Origin: Rufibacter roseus | GTDB taxonomy: Bacteria > Bacteroidota > Bacteroidia > Cytophagales > Hymenobacteraceae | Direction: 5' to 3' | DNA: 64,000 nucleotides | Assembly (NCBI RefSeq): GCF_001647285.1 | Contig: NZ_LRML01000003.1 | Span: forward strand, 372,001-436,000 | Shown: positions 1 through 7,990 of the stretch, piece by piece | How the letters are laid out: each line of letters starts with the position of its first letter | Numbering within the stretch: the first letter of the stretch is position 1 | Notes under the pieces: generated by a model | The model's database searches: none | The model's input: the letters and a program-made list of their open reading frames with translations, nothing else | What the model was told of the DNA's origin: nothing | Made by a program: the position numbers and the translations under genes

Positions 1-11
1 TTGTTTCTGGT

Positions 12-572
12 TTATTTGAGTAAGGCCTGCTCTTCCATTAAAGCCAATAACTTTTTGCGGGCCCTGCTGTACTGAGATTTAGAAGTTGCCTCACTTATGC
101 TCAAAATGTCGGCAATCTCACCGTGGTCATAGCCTTCCAGCAGGTACAAGGTCAGCACTACTCGGTAACCGTCTGGCAGTAGCTGAATTGCCCGTTTGAT
201 GCTTTCCACTTTATAATCCATGTCTTCCTGATCATACTCAGGGCCCTCATCCACAAAGTCCTGGCTTTCTTCCATGGGTGTTACCTGCAGGCGCCGGCTG
301 CGCACTTTGGTGATGGACTTGTTAATGACAATGCGCTTGAGCCAGGAGCCAAACGTCGAGTCGCCTTTAAAGGTGTGCAGTTCCCTGAACGCACTCAGGA
401 AAGACTCCTGCAGTACATCTTCGGCCTCGGTATAGTCGTTCGTAATCCGCATGCTCACGTTGAACATAGATTTACTGTAGAGCTTGTACAGCTCATACTG
501 CGCCTTTCGGTCACCCTCTTTACATCGGGCCACTACTTGCGCATTTACGTCGGTGTATTCCAGCGTCTCCAA
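12..572 (-). CDS. ECF-type RNA polymerase sigma-70 factor
   Basis: A 186-residue extracytoplasmic-function sigma factor that would direct core RNA polymerase to a small regulon. Region 2 covers about residues 25-95 (helix with YTEAEDVLQESF, followed by FKGDSTFGSWLKRI) and region 4 about 125-180 (LLPDGYRVVLTLYLLEG, then a helix-turn-helix with HGEIADILSIS). The reading frame opens at a TTG. An ATG with an A-rich leader lies 25 bases upstream (complement of 595-597) but reads only MKAKTK before a TAA; removing one base near 578-584 would join it to this frame. Either TTG is used, or the start carries a frameshift or a sequencing error. No anti-sigma gene is visible beside it. The family call is firm; the start is not. 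Confidence 0.88.
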   Translation of the reverse strand: METLEYTDVNAQVVARCKEGDRKAQYELYKLYSKSMFNVSMRITNDYTEAEDVLQESFLSAFRELHTFKGDSTFGSWLKRIVINKSITKVRSRRLQVTPMEESQDFVDEGPEYDQEDMDYKVESIKRAIQLLPDGYRVVLTLYLLEGYDHGEIADILSISEATSKSQYSRARKKLLALMEEQALLK

Positions 573-1077
573 TCGGTTACTTGGTTTTGGCTTTCATAAA
601 GTCTTTCTTCTGCAGCTACTCTGGAACAACACCAACCATTTCTTTGCGCCAACGGGCTTTCTTATGTTCCTGATTCTATACTAAAGACAACAGGAAATGG
701 CTGGGGTTGCACGGGGTTCCTAAAATAAATTGGAAGGAATATCTACTAACCTGAAAGTAAATAATTTATGATTAAAAAAGTAGATTGTCTTAATCTAAAT
801 TTGGAGAGGTTCAGAGACTGAGGATTCTCTACAGAAATGCCTGCTATTTAAACGAGATAGCCGAGTTGCTTTAATGGAAGTGCTGCTGCATATACTCCGC
901 CTTTTAAGGTATCGAGCGATAAGGAAAACCTTCTAGATTCAGAAAGACAATTAACAGTTTTCGATCTTATTTTTGGGAAAGGCTGAAACAAGAAATAGCG
1001 CCTGCTCGAACGGCCTTAATGTGCCATTTGAAACTACGAGTACCTATACCAGAGTTGTATAATCCGCGATTCTAAAA
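573..1077. other. 505-bp intergenic region without a recognised gene
   Basis: This stretch separates the sigma factor from the 3' end of the DUF4442 gene. I see no convincing reading frame in it. It holds the short ATG-AAA-GCC-AAA frame just before the sigma gene (577-597) and a degenerate copy of the dispersed palindrome near 957-989. Leftover promoter or small-RNA content cannot be excluded by eye. Confidence 0.5.
957..989. repeat. Degenerate copy of dispersed palindrome
   Basis: The pattern GTTTTCGnnCTnATTTTT followed by GGAAA-n-GGCTGAAAC matches the outer and inner arms of the 40-bp palindrome family described elsewhere in the window, with several mismatches. It lies about 90 bases past the stop of the DUF4442 gene. 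Confidence 0.45.
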
Positions 1078-1581
1078 TCAGCTATAAGACTTTTTGCGAG
1101 CTTTATAAGACCAGGTAATTCTAAAGCGAGCTACTTCTTCGCCTTGCTCGTTACGCCCCACACTAATGGTTTCAATGGTGCTACCGTTGCCCGTTGCCTG
1201 GGTCTGCTGGATAGCATTAGCAATTTTGTCTCCGTCTGAACAGGTAAAGGTGATTACGCCTACTGCTTTTTTGGTGAATTCTGCCTGCATGTTTACTACC
1301 AGCATAGACACCGATGGCTCCGCTTTGTGCAGGTACATCATGCTCATGACGCCACTTGCCAGTTCAGCGGCCATACCCAGACAGGCGAAGTAAATAGATT
1401 TGAAAGGATTTTTGGTAAGATAGGTGTAAGCTACAGTCACCTGCGCCTCTGTCTCGGTTATGCTCTTAATTCGGAGACCCGCCAAATACGCCATAGGCAG
1501 GTGCTTAAACAAGAACAGCTTCAGCTTGACTGGGTTGGAAACAATCTTCATGAAAGCAGCTGAAGCAGTAGAAATAGGCAT
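1078..1581 (-). CDS. DUF4442 hotdog-fold, thioesterase-like protein
   Basis: A 167-residue protein that I place in the DUF4442 family, which adopts the acyl-CoA thioesterase hotdog fold. Supporting segments are the central helix FACLGMAAELASGVMSM and the strand-rich parts LLVVNMQAEFTKKAVG and VARFRITWSYKARKKS. Substrates are unknown; a role in acyl-CoA or fatty-acid turnover is inferred from fold alone. It starts at an ATG with no close upstream partner, and an aldehyde dehydrogenase lies 191 bases upstream on the same strand, separated by a strong terminator, so it is probably its own transcription unit. The catalytic residues of classical thioesterases cannot be assigned by eye. Confidence 0.75.
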   Translation of the reverse strand: MPISTASAAFMKIVSNPVKLKLFLFKHLPMAYLAGLRIKSITETEAQVTVAYTYLTKNPFKSIYFACLGMAAELASGVMSMMYLHKAEPSVSMLVVNMQAEFTKKAVGVITFTCSDGDKIANAIQQTQATGNGSTIETISVGRNEQGEEVARFRITWSYKARKKSYS

Positions 1582-1680
1582 ATAGAATAAGTAAAGCGAA
1601 CAGTAAGTGGCACAAATTAGATCTTCTAATCCACTACGCGCATTTTGATTCGGTAGGAATTACGTTTTATAAAGCAATTA

Positions 1681-1719
1681 CGTTTTAGACGTATTTTCAG
1701 AAAATCAGCCGGAAAACAG
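1681..1719. repeat. Dispersed palindrome copy
   Basis: CGTTTT-AG...GTATTTT-CAG-AAAA-TCAG-CCGG-AAAACAG: an imperfect copy of the roughly 40-bp nested palindrome. It lies just past the terminator of the aldehyde dehydrogenase gene, 54 bases after its stop codon. Confidence 0.55.
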
Positions 1720-1755
1720 AAAAGCCTCACTGGCTTTATAACCAGTGAGGCTTTT
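1720..1755 (-). terminator. Rho-independent terminator after aldehyde dehydrogenase
   Basis: A perfect 14-bp inverted repeat (AAAAGCCTCACTGG at 1720-1733, complement at 1742-1755) with an 8-base loop. The A and T ends make it usable on either strand. It begins 18 bases after the stop codon of the minus-strand aldehyde dehydrogenase gene. Confidence 0.85.
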
Positions 1756-1772
1756 ACATTATTTAAAACTAC

Positions 1773-3320
1773 TTATAAGTCAAACTTGATACCTTGCGCC
1801 AACGGCAGCTCCCGCCCAAAGTTAATAGTATTGGTCTGGCGGCGCATGTAGAATTTCCAGGCATCGGAACCGGACTCACGCCCTCCGCCGGTGTCTTTCT
1901 CACCCCCGAAGGCTCCGCCAATCTCGGCCCCGGAAGTACCAATGTTTACGTTGGCAATACCGCAGTCAGAACCCCAGTGGCTCAGGAAAGTCTCGGTCTC
2001 CAGTAGGTTCGTAGAGAAGATAGAAGATGATAAACCTTGCATAACTCCGTTTTGTATTTCAATGGCATCTTCCACGGTACCACTGTATTTGATCAGGTAC
2101 AAAATAGGCGCGAAGGTTTCTTCCTGCACCATGTGGTAGTGGTTTTCTGCCTCTACCAATGCCGGAGTAACGTAGGTACCGGTGGCATACTCCTCACCCT
2201 CCAGCACTTTTCCGCCGGTCAATAATTTGCCTCCTTCTTTCTGCACTTCGGCCAAAGCATTTTCAAAAGCTTTTACGGCGTCTTTGTCTATGAGCGGGCC
2301 TACCAGAATTCCGTCTTTCAATGGGTCACCTATGGGCAGGTTCGGATAAATTTTAAGCAGTTTGTCTCTTACCTCGTCGTAAATGCTGTCATGGATGATG
2401 AGGCGGCGGGTGGTGGTGCAGCGTTGCCCGGCAGTACCCACTGCTCCAAACACAATGGCGCGCATGGCCATTTCCAGATCGGCATTTTCAGTTAAAATGA
2501 TGGCGTTGTTTCCGCCTAACTCTAGTAACGATTTACCTAAACGGGCACCCACCGCCTCGCCTACTTTCTTACCCATGCGGGTAGAGCCGGTAGCCGAAAC
2601 AATAGGAACTCTTCTGTCATGCGCCATCAGGCTACCAATAGTGGCATCTCCTACTACTAAACAGAATACTCCCTCCGGCACGTTGTTTTCTTTCAGCACA
2701 TCCTGAATAATGCGCTGGCAGGCTACCGCCGTTAAAGGCGTTTTCTCTGATGGCTTCCACACCACCACATCTCCGCACACGGCGGCCAGCATGGCGTTCC
2801 AGCTCCAAACGGCCACCGGAAAATTGAACGCAGAGATTACGCCCACTACGCCCAACGGATGGTATTGCTCATACATGCGATGCGTAGGACGCTCTGAGTG
2901 CATAGTGAAGCCGTGCAGTTGCCTTGACAAACCAACGGCAAAGTCGCAGATGTCAATCATTTCCTGTACTTCGCCTAAGCCTTCCTGCAGAATCTTGCCC
3001 ATCTCATAGCTCACCAATTTACCGAGTGCCTCCTTGTTTTCACGCAGCTTCTGCCCTATCTGGCGCACTACTTCCCCACGCTTCGGCGACGGCCATTTGC
3101 GCCACTCTACAAAAGCTTTTTGGGCGGTAGAAATTACCTGATTGTAATTCTCTTCAGTGGCCATGTTCACCGAGGCAATTACTTTGCCGTTGGTGGGGGA
3201 ATGAATGGCTTTGGTTTCTGCGTTATTTTCTCCGCCCCAGGTAAGACCGGTAGTATAGGCCGGATTTGACTCCTGAATACCCAGTTGAGCGAGCATGTCT
3301 TTAATAGCTTGTTGTTGCAT
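1773..3320 (-). CDS. Aldehyde dehydrogenase, ALDH7 / aminoadipate-semialdehyde type
   Basis: A 515-residue NAD(P)-dependent aldehyde dehydrogenase. The catalytic glutamate is in LLELGGNNA (about residue 267) and the nucleophilic cysteine in AGQRCTTTRR (about 301); the cofactor lysine segment reads VVWKPSEK. The overall pattern resembles the ALDH7 (antiquitin) family, whose members oxidise L-2-aminoadipate 6-semialdehyde in lysine breakdown or act on betaine and other stress aldehydes. I chose the ATG at 3320 (MQQQAIKDML...) because an upstream in-frame ATG at 3401 would read back through the degP terminator and adds 27 residues unlike the family. No lysine-catabolism neighbours are present, so the substrate is inferred. 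Confidence 0.88.
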   Translation of the reverse strand: MQQQAIKDMLAQLGIQESNPAYTTGLTWGGENNAETKAIHSPTNGKVIASVNMATEENYNQVISTAQKAFVEWRKWPSPKRGEVVRQIGQKLRENKEALGKLVSYEMGKILQEGLGEVQEMIDICDFAVGLSRQLHGFTMHSERPTHRMYEQYHPLGVVGVISAFNFPVAVWSWNAMLAAVCGDVVVWKPSEKTPLTAVACQRIIQDVLKENNVPEGVFCLVVGDATIGSLMAHDRRVPIVSATGSTRMGKKVGEAVGARLGKSLLELGGNNAIILTENADLEMAMRAIVFGAVGTAGQRCTTTRRLIIHDSIYDEVRDKLLKIYPNLPIGDPLKDGILVGPLIDKDAVKAFENALAEVQKEGGKLLTGGKVLEGEEYATGTYVTPALVEAENHYHMVQEETFAPILYLIKYSGTVEDAIEIQNGVMQGLSSSIFSTNLLETETFLSHWGSDCGIANVNIGTSGAEIGGAFGGEKDTGGGRESGSDAWKFYMRRQTNTINFGRELPLAQGIKFDL

Positions 3321-3402
3321 ATGTACTTTCTGATAGTTCTGAAATAAAACAAGGGGATTAATAATGCTAGTATAGGCCTTTCTGGTAACATATAGAAACA
3401 AA

Positions 3403-3430
3403 AAAGCTTCCGCCTTAGGGCAGAAGCTTT
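3403..3430 (-). terminator. Terminator after the Do-family protease gene
   Basis: A 12-bp stem (AAAGCTTCCGCC at 3403-3414 with GGCAGAAGCTTT at 3419-3430, one G-U pair) and a TTAG loop, followed on the minus strand by a T-run. It sits 44 bases after the protease stop codon and upstream of the aldehyde dehydrogenase start. Confidence 0.8.
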
Positions 3431-3440
3431 CCGAATGTCA

Positions 3441-3473
3441 TTTTAAGGCTGTTTTTATAAAATAAGACAAAAA
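3441..3473. repeat. Degenerate dispersed palindrome touching a stop codon
   Basis: TTTTAAGGCTGTTTTT-ATAAAAT-AAGAC-AAAAA: a worn copy of the palindrome family, directly abutting the stop codon of the protease gene, which is the preferred position of the family. Confidence 0.45.
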
Positions 3474-4967
3474 CTAGCGACCAATGGCGTAGTAGGCTCT
3501 ACGTCCGTCTGGATATACACCTTCAATCAAGAGACCACCACGGCGAGTACCTTTCAGGATTTTCTCTACGTCTTGCGGTGAATTAGTTGGGGTGCGGTCA
3601 ATGCTGGTGATGATGAAGCCGTCTTTCATACCTGTTTCGGCAAAAGCACTGCTCTCTACACCAGAGATTCTCACGCCACCCGGTATATCTAAACGGTTCA
3701 GGTCTTGCTTGCTGGCGGCCTCAAACTTGGCTCCATCAATGGTCAACGCTTTGCTGGCATTGGCGTCACGCTTAATAATTTCAGTGCTTCCGTTGGCATT
3801 GCGCAGGGTAACATTAACTGTTTTGGTGTTTCCACCACGCATATACGCTACCTTCACTTTGTCACCAGGTCTGTAACGGGTTACCTGCTCTTGCAGCTGG
3901 GCACCGGTGCTTACTTTTACACCGTTTATTTCAGTGATCACGTCTCCGGCCTGAAGACCGGCAGCTTTTGCGGCACTTTCTTCAGAGAAGCCAGCCACAA
4001 ACACACCGTTCAGAGTTTTCAGGCCTTTTTCTTTGGCCAGTTCAGCATCAACTTCCTGCATTTGCACCCCTAGCAAGGCACGCTGCACTTCACCATACTT
4101 GATTAGGTCATCTACTACCTTGCTCACAATGGAAGAAGGAACGGCAAATGAGTAGCCAGCAAAGGTACCAGTTTGAGAAGCAATAGCGGTGTTGATACCC
4201 ACCAAGTCACCGTTTAGGTTTACCAAAGCACCACCGCTATTTCCAGGGTTAACGGCCGCATCGGTCTGAATAAAGGCTTCTACACTGTACGTTCCTGCTC
4301 CTTGCAAAATACCCACGTTACGTCCTTTGGCACTAACTATACCGGCGGTAACTGTTGAGTTCAGGTTAAAAGGATTCCCTACCGCCAACACCCACTCGCC
4401 TACGCGTACATTATCTGAGTTACCGTAGCGCAAAGCTGGCAGGTTATCCGCATTTATTTTCAGAAGGGCGATATCAGTATTTGGGTCGGCACCAACCAGC
4501 GTAGCTTCGAAAGTGCGTTTATCATCCAGAATCACCTGAATTTTGTCGGCGCGATCAATTACGTGGTTGTTGGTCACAATGTAACCGTTTGAAGCAATGA
4601 TCACACCTGAACCGGAACCCATAGCAGGTCCTTGGCGGCGTTGATAACCTTCAAACTCGTCTCCGAAGAAATCACGGAAAAAAGGATGTATTTGACTAGG
4701 CGAAGACCGACGAGCCTGTACTTTATATTCAGTTGTAACGTGCACCACTGCTGGAGTTACCAGTTCGGCGGCAGTTACAAAGTTAAGTCCTTCTGGTACT
4801 ACCACCTTAGAATCGCGCATGGCGCTGGTGTACCGTACGTTTGTGTTTGGCAACTGCTGGCCTGAGTTAGGTTGCTCATTTTCCAGCAACTTATAACTCC
4901 CTACGGCCACTCCCCCACCTACCATAGCGGAGAGCATCAAGCCCAACATTAACTGTTTTGTATTCAT
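3474..4967 (-). CDS. degP: Periplasmic serine protease/chaperone, HtrA/Do family
   Basis: A 497-residue envelope protease that would degrade or refold misfolded exported proteins. An N-terminal hydrophobic segment (about residues 6-24) is a signal peptide or anchor. The trypsin-like domain has the full triad: His135 in TNNHVID, Asp165 in NTDIALL and Ser244 in NPGNSGGAL. Two PDZ domains follow, about residues 295-390 and 400-497, the first with GLQAGDVITEINGVKV. Length and domain order match Do-family proteases. It is transcribed alone, between the terminator at 5100-5125 and its own terminator at 3403-3430. A small heat-shock gene lies just upstream on the same strand, which fits a shared proteostasis theme. 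DegP and DegQ cannot be told apart by eye. Confidence 0.92.
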   Translation of the reverse strand: MNTKQLMLGLMLSAMVGGGVAVGSYKLLENEQPNSGQQLPNTNVRYTSAMRDSKVVVPEGLNFVTAAELVTPAVVHVTTEYKVQARRSSPSQIHPFFRDFFGDEFEGYQRRQGPAMGSGSGVIIASNGYIVTNNHVIDRADKIQVILDDKRTFEATLVGADPNTDIALLKINADNLPALRYGNSDNVRVGEWVLAVGNPFNLNSTVTAGIVSAKGRNVGILQGAGTYSVEAFIQTDAAVNPGNSGGALVNLNGDLVGINTAIASQTGTFAGYSFAVPSSIVSKVVDDLIKYGEVQRALLGVQMQEVDAELAKEKGLKTLNGVFVAGFSEESAAKAAGLQAGDVITEINGVKVSTGAQLQEQVTRYRPGDKVKVAYMRGGNTKTVNVTLRNANGSTEIIKRDANASKALTIDGAKFEAASKQDLNRLDIPGGVRISGVESSAFAETGMKDGFIITSIDRTPTNSPQDVEKILKGTRRGGLLIEGVYPDGRRAYYAIGR

Positions 4968-5099
4968 ATTCGGGTCAGCTATATAGGTTAATAAATTGAA
5001 CAGTATCTATTTGTATAGACCTCACTAGTCTACCCTTTGTTGTACGACAGAACGCTAAAATAGTAAAACTAGTACCTTTTAATCAACAAAGACTAAGCC

Positions 5100-5125
5100 A
5101 AAAAGGCGCATTGCTGCGCCTTTTT
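5100..5125. terminator. Bidirectional terminator between hsp20 and degP
   Basis: AAAAAGGCGCA (5100-5110), loop TTGC, then the exact complement TGCGCCTTTTT (5115-5125). It follows the small heat-shock gene by 19 bases on the minus strand. The flanking A and T runs make it symmetrical. Confidence 0.88.
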
Positions 5126-5144
5126 AACATTTTTTAACATTTGG

Positions 5145-5579
5145 TTACTTCACCGCAATCTGCCGCTTCATAACTTTTTCCTCTACCTTTGGCACGGAGA
5201 TATGCAGCACACCATTCTCAAATTGGGCATCAATGGCGGCTCCGTCAACGTGCTCAGGCAATTGGAAGGAGCGTCTGAATTTACCGTACAGGTTCTCTAC
5301 GCGGTGGTACTTTACCTCTTTGCGGTCTTGGCTCAATGTTCTCTCGCCGCTTACCGTCAGAACCCCATCCTGAAACTCTACGTTGATTTCTTCTTTTTTC
5401 AGGCCAGGTAACACTACCTCCAATTCATACCCTGCCTGCGTCTCCCACAAGTCAACCGCAGGGGTAAAACCTTGTACACGGCGGGCGTTCACAGAGTCAT
5501 TGAAAAACCGGTCTAATACTTGGCTGAAAGTCTGTGCATTTCTGCCTTCTAATACCGGATGTTGTTTTACAGTTGTCAT
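5145..5579 (-). CDS. Small heat-shock protein, Hsp20/alpha-crystallin family
   Basis: A 144-residue ATP-independent holdase that binds unfolding proteins under stress. The alpha-crystallin domain spans about residues 38-135 (AVDLWETQAGYELEVVLPGL at its start, GVLTVSGER in the middle, FENGVLHISVPK near the end), with a short N-terminal arm beginning MTTVKQHPV and a C-terminal tail ending RQIAVK. Length is normal for bacterial Hsp20. It lies between a 458-bp upstream gap and a strong terminator, so it is monocistronic. No CIRCE-type operator or clear TAnnTTTG box was found upstream. Confidence 0.93.
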   Translation of the reverse strand: MTTVKQHPVLEGRNAQTFSQVLDRFFNDSVNARRVQGFTPAVDLWETQAGYELEVVLPGLKKEEINVEFQDGVLTVSGERTLSQDRKEVKYHRVENLYGKFRRSFQLPEHVDGAAIDAQFENGVLHISVPKVEEKVMKRQIAVK

Positions 5580-5791
5580 GGTTTTATGTCTTCTTTAGGT
5601 CCAAATCTTTTTCAGATATCTCTCCTATAGTAAATTTTGTACCAAGGCTATTTTAGAAGATATTTCGGAAATAATGTCAGCTCAAAAAGAACATATAATT
5701 ACTTTTTAGGACTTTATGTCTGCTAAAATAGTATTTAAGAAGAAATGAAGTGACGATTGCGCTTGCTCAAAAGACCTAGCTGCGTATTCCA

Positions 5792-5878
5792 GACCTGCTA
5801 GTGTCTGCGCAAATATCGTCGTTCTGAATTCTGCCCCTCGAAGAAGGTAACTTCAGCAATGCGTGGACCTGCTAGTGT
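5792..5878. repeat. 13-bp direct repeat pair
   Basis: GACCTGCTAGTGT occurs at 5792-5804 and again at 5866-5878, 61 bases apart, with no obvious coding role. The first copy is also flanked by CAGAC and GTCTG, giving a small dyad. Confidence 0.6.
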
Positions 5879-5969
5879 AAACATCCCCCTTCGCCCCCTT
5901 CAAAGGGGGAATCTGCTCTGACCATGCGGTAAATGAGATTTGAAAGGCTTCTGTTACAAGGTAAAACAA

Positions 5970-6017
5970 ACTCCTGTTTTCGGCCTGAATTTGTAAAAGC
6001 AGGTCAAAAACAGGAGT
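5970..6017. repeat. Dispersed palindrome copy after M20 amidohydrolase
   Basis: ACTCCTGTTTT-CGGCCTG...CAGGTC-AAAAACAGGAGT: outer arms of about 11 bp, inner GGCCTG/CAGG arms and a T/A-rich centre. It lies 20 bases past the stop codon of the minus-strand amidohydrolase and may act as its transcript end. Confidence 0.75.
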
Positions 6018-6037
6018 AGGAGCTATGGAGATTAAAT

Positions 6038-7243
6038 CTAGTTATTATTTATTAGCACCTGCAGCTCATTCACCGCCAGCCAAGCCATAAGACCACTACC
6101 AATTTCCAGGGCGGATTCATCTATGTTGAAGGTGGGGGTATGCACGCTGGAAGTAATTCCCTGCTGTTCATTGCGGGTGCCCAAGCGGTAAAAACAGGCA
6201 GGCGCATGTTGTGAGTAGTAAGCGAAATCTTCCGAAGCCATCCACATATCTAGCTCAACCACGTTGTCAGCTCCTAAGTAGGCTTCGGCGGCTTTACGGG
6301 CGCGTTCGGCAACAGCTACATCGTTTTTCAGGAAAGGATAGCCGTCCATGATGGTAAATTCACAGGAGCCGCCCATGCTCTCGCACAAGCCTTCGGCCAG
6401 CTTCTTCATTTTCTGTTTGGCATCGGCTCGCCAGACCTCATCCATGGTTCTGAAAGTACCTTCCAGCTTCACCTCCCCCGGAATAACATTGGTAGCTCCA
6501 TCCGCAATCACTCTTCCGAATGACAATACAGAAGGAATCTTTGGGTTAGCTCTACGGCTTACAATCTGTTGCAACGCAACCAGCAAATGCGCTGTAATGA
6601 TAACTGGGTCCACTAACTGCTCTGGCAATCCACCGTGCCCTCCTTTGCCTTTTACAGTCACATAAATTTCATCGGCTGAGGCCATGTACATTCCTGAACG
6701 AAAACCTACTTTACCTGCCTCCAGCATAGGAAACACGTGCTGCCCGAAAATACTTTGCGGCGCCGGGTTTTGCAGCACACCTTCTTTGATCATCAAGGAC
6801 GCTCCGCCCGGAAACTTCTCCTCGCCCGGCTGGAAAATGAGTTTTACCGTTCCTTCAAACTGGTCGCGGAGCTGGTGCAGAATGCGGGCGGTGGTCAGCA
6901 ATGAAGAACTATGCACGTCATGCCCGCAGGCATGCATTACGCCTTCATTCTGCGACTTATAAGCCACGTCGTTTTTCTCCAGAATGGGCAAGGCATCTAA
7001 ATCGGCGCGCAGTGCGGTTGTAGCTTTCTCAGGGTTTTTACCCTTTATTAGCGCTACCACCCCGGTTTCCGTCATGCGCTGCGGTTCAAGCCCGTATTCC
7101 TGCAGCTTCTGGAACACAAAATCTGCGGTTTTGAATTCTTGGAAAGAAAGCTCTGGATTCTGATGCAAAAGGTGCCGGGTATCTATAGTATCAGAGGCAT
7201 ATTGGCTGGCAAGTTGTTGTATTTGATCAGAAAGTTGTTGCAT
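6038..7243 (-). CDS. M20-family metallo-amidohydrolase (N-acyl amino acid hydrolase type)
   Basis: A 401-residue zinc or manganese amidohydrolase of the M20D group, whose members release amino acids from N-acyl or auxin-like conjugates. Metal-site residues are visible in HACGHDVH (Cys106, His108, His111) and FQPGEE, with a C-terminal HTPTFNIDE segment; an inserted dimerisation domain occupies about residues 190-300. No signal peptide is present, so it is cytoplasmic. It starts at ATG 7243 and is followed by a copy of the dispersed palindrome. The natural substrate cannot be told from sequence; neighbours give no pathway hint. Confidence 0.88.
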   Translation of the reverse strand: MQQLSDQIQQLASQYASDTIDTRHLLHQNPELSFQEFKTADFVFQKLQEYGLEPQRMTETGVVALIKGKNPEKATTALRADLDALPILEKNDVAYKSQNEGVMHACGHDVHSSSLLTTARILHQLRDQFEGTVKLIFQPGEEKFPGGASLMIKEGVLQNPAPQSIFGQHVFPMLEAGKVGFRSGMYMASADEIYVTVKGKGGHGGLPEQLVDPVIITAHLLVALQQIVSRRANPKIPSVLSFGRVIADGATNVIPGEVKLEGTFRTMDEVWRADAKQKMKKLAEGLCESMGGSCEFTIMDGYPFLKNDVAVAERARKAAEAYLGADNVVELDMWMASEDFAYYSQHAPACFYRLGTRNEQQGITSSVHTPTFNIDESALEIGSGLMAWLAVNELQVLINNN

Positions 7244-7357
7244 GGCAAAGACGGTAGAACTATTATGTCACAAAGGTAGGGATAAAAATTTTTCCGCTGT
7301 TTTGGGTCTCTTTTTCTTAACACAAGCTTGAAACTGCGGAAAAGTTTATAAAAGAAA

Positions 7358-7395
7358 ACGCCGTGTAGTTTCTAAAAGAGAAACTTACACGGCGT
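7358..7395 (-). terminator. Terminator of the secA-deoC-lipoprotein run
   Basis: A 16/17-bp inverted repeat (ACGCCGTGTA-GTTTCT at 7358-7373, complement at 7379-7395 with one bulged base) with loop AAAAG, T-rich beyond it on the minus strand. It is 46 bases after the lipoprotein stop codon. Confidence 0.85.
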
Positions 7396-7441
7396 CCAAA
7401 GAAGTCTTACGTCTTGTGTCTTCTAAAAAACGTCTAAAAAA

Positions 7442-7990
7442 TTACTTCGGAATATTAATGGTTTCCTGCACCAACATTGCTCTTGGCAACAAATCTTGAA
7501 TCTTTGAGAGGGCGGCCTGAGCCTCTACCCGGGTAAAGAAATCACCAATTTTCAGTTGGTAAGTAGGCTGCTTGTATGTCAGGTAATCTTTTTCCTCGGG
7601 CAAACGCTGAATGATTGCGTTTCGCAAATCCATAGCGGCTTTACGTTCTATTCCGGTATAGGCCAGAATTCGGTAGCCAGAGGCGTAGCGGATGTTTTTC
7701 TGTACCTGCGCCACACTATCCATGAGTACGGTTACTTCATTACGGATGTGGCGGGTAGGAGCTACCGGGGCGGCAGCCGGAGCTGAGGCAGACGGCGCTG
7801 CCGGGAAAGTTGGCCGGTATTGCTCTATGTTAGTGAGTGTGGTAGCGGTACCACCTTTGGCGTTCACGTTTGTATCAGTAGAACCTGCCCCCGTGTTGCT
7901 GGAAGAAGTACTGCCACCGGCGGCACAACCCATTAGGGCCACGGCGCACAAAAGCGATAAAAATCTTGAGGTCATGTTTTCCAATGTCAT
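7442..7990 (-). CDS. Lipoprotein with C-terminal SPOR-like domain
   Basis: A 182-residue predicted lipoprotein: hydrophobic segment SLLCAVALMGC ending in a lipobox cysteine, a Ser/Thr/Gly/Ala/Pro-rich linker to about residue 85, and a C-terminal module with two related halves (YRILAYTGIERKAAMDL and YQLKIGDFFTRVEAQAAL) that resembles SPOR domains, which bind denuded peptidoglycan at septa. It probably sits in the envelope. Its ATG overlaps the deoC stop codon as ATGA, so translation is probably coupled; a second ATG five codons in is possible. The SPOR call is by pattern recognition and moderately sure. Confidence 0.72.
   Translation of the reverse strand: MTLENMTSRFLSLLCAVALMGCAAGGSTSSSNTGAGSTDTNVNAKGGTATTLTNIEQYRPTFPAAPSASAPAAAPVAPTRHIRNEVTVLMDSVAQVQKNIRYASGYRILAYTGIERKAAMDLRNAIIQRLPEEKDYLTYKQPTYQLKIGDFFTRVEAQAALSKIQDLLPRAMLVQETINIPK

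Larger units (their letters stand above)
5580..6037. other. 458-bp intergenic region with small repeats
   Basis: No gene is visible between the M20 amidohydrolase and hsp20. The region holds a 13-bp direct repeat (GACCTGCTAGTGT at 5792-5804 and 5866-5878), a near-perfect palindrome CCCCCTT-CA-AAGGGGG (5894-5909) shared with the large inverted repeat at 21.3-21.5 kb, and one good copy of the dispersed palindrome beside the amidohydrolase stop codon. Confidence 0.6.

Noticed and set aside
573-1077. A small gene or RNA in the first intergenic gap
   Set aside because: No start, stem-loop or codon pattern was convincing enough to call.
3321-3401. Longer start for the aldehyde dehydrogenase
   Set aside because: The extra 27 residues read back to the degP terminator and do not fit the family.
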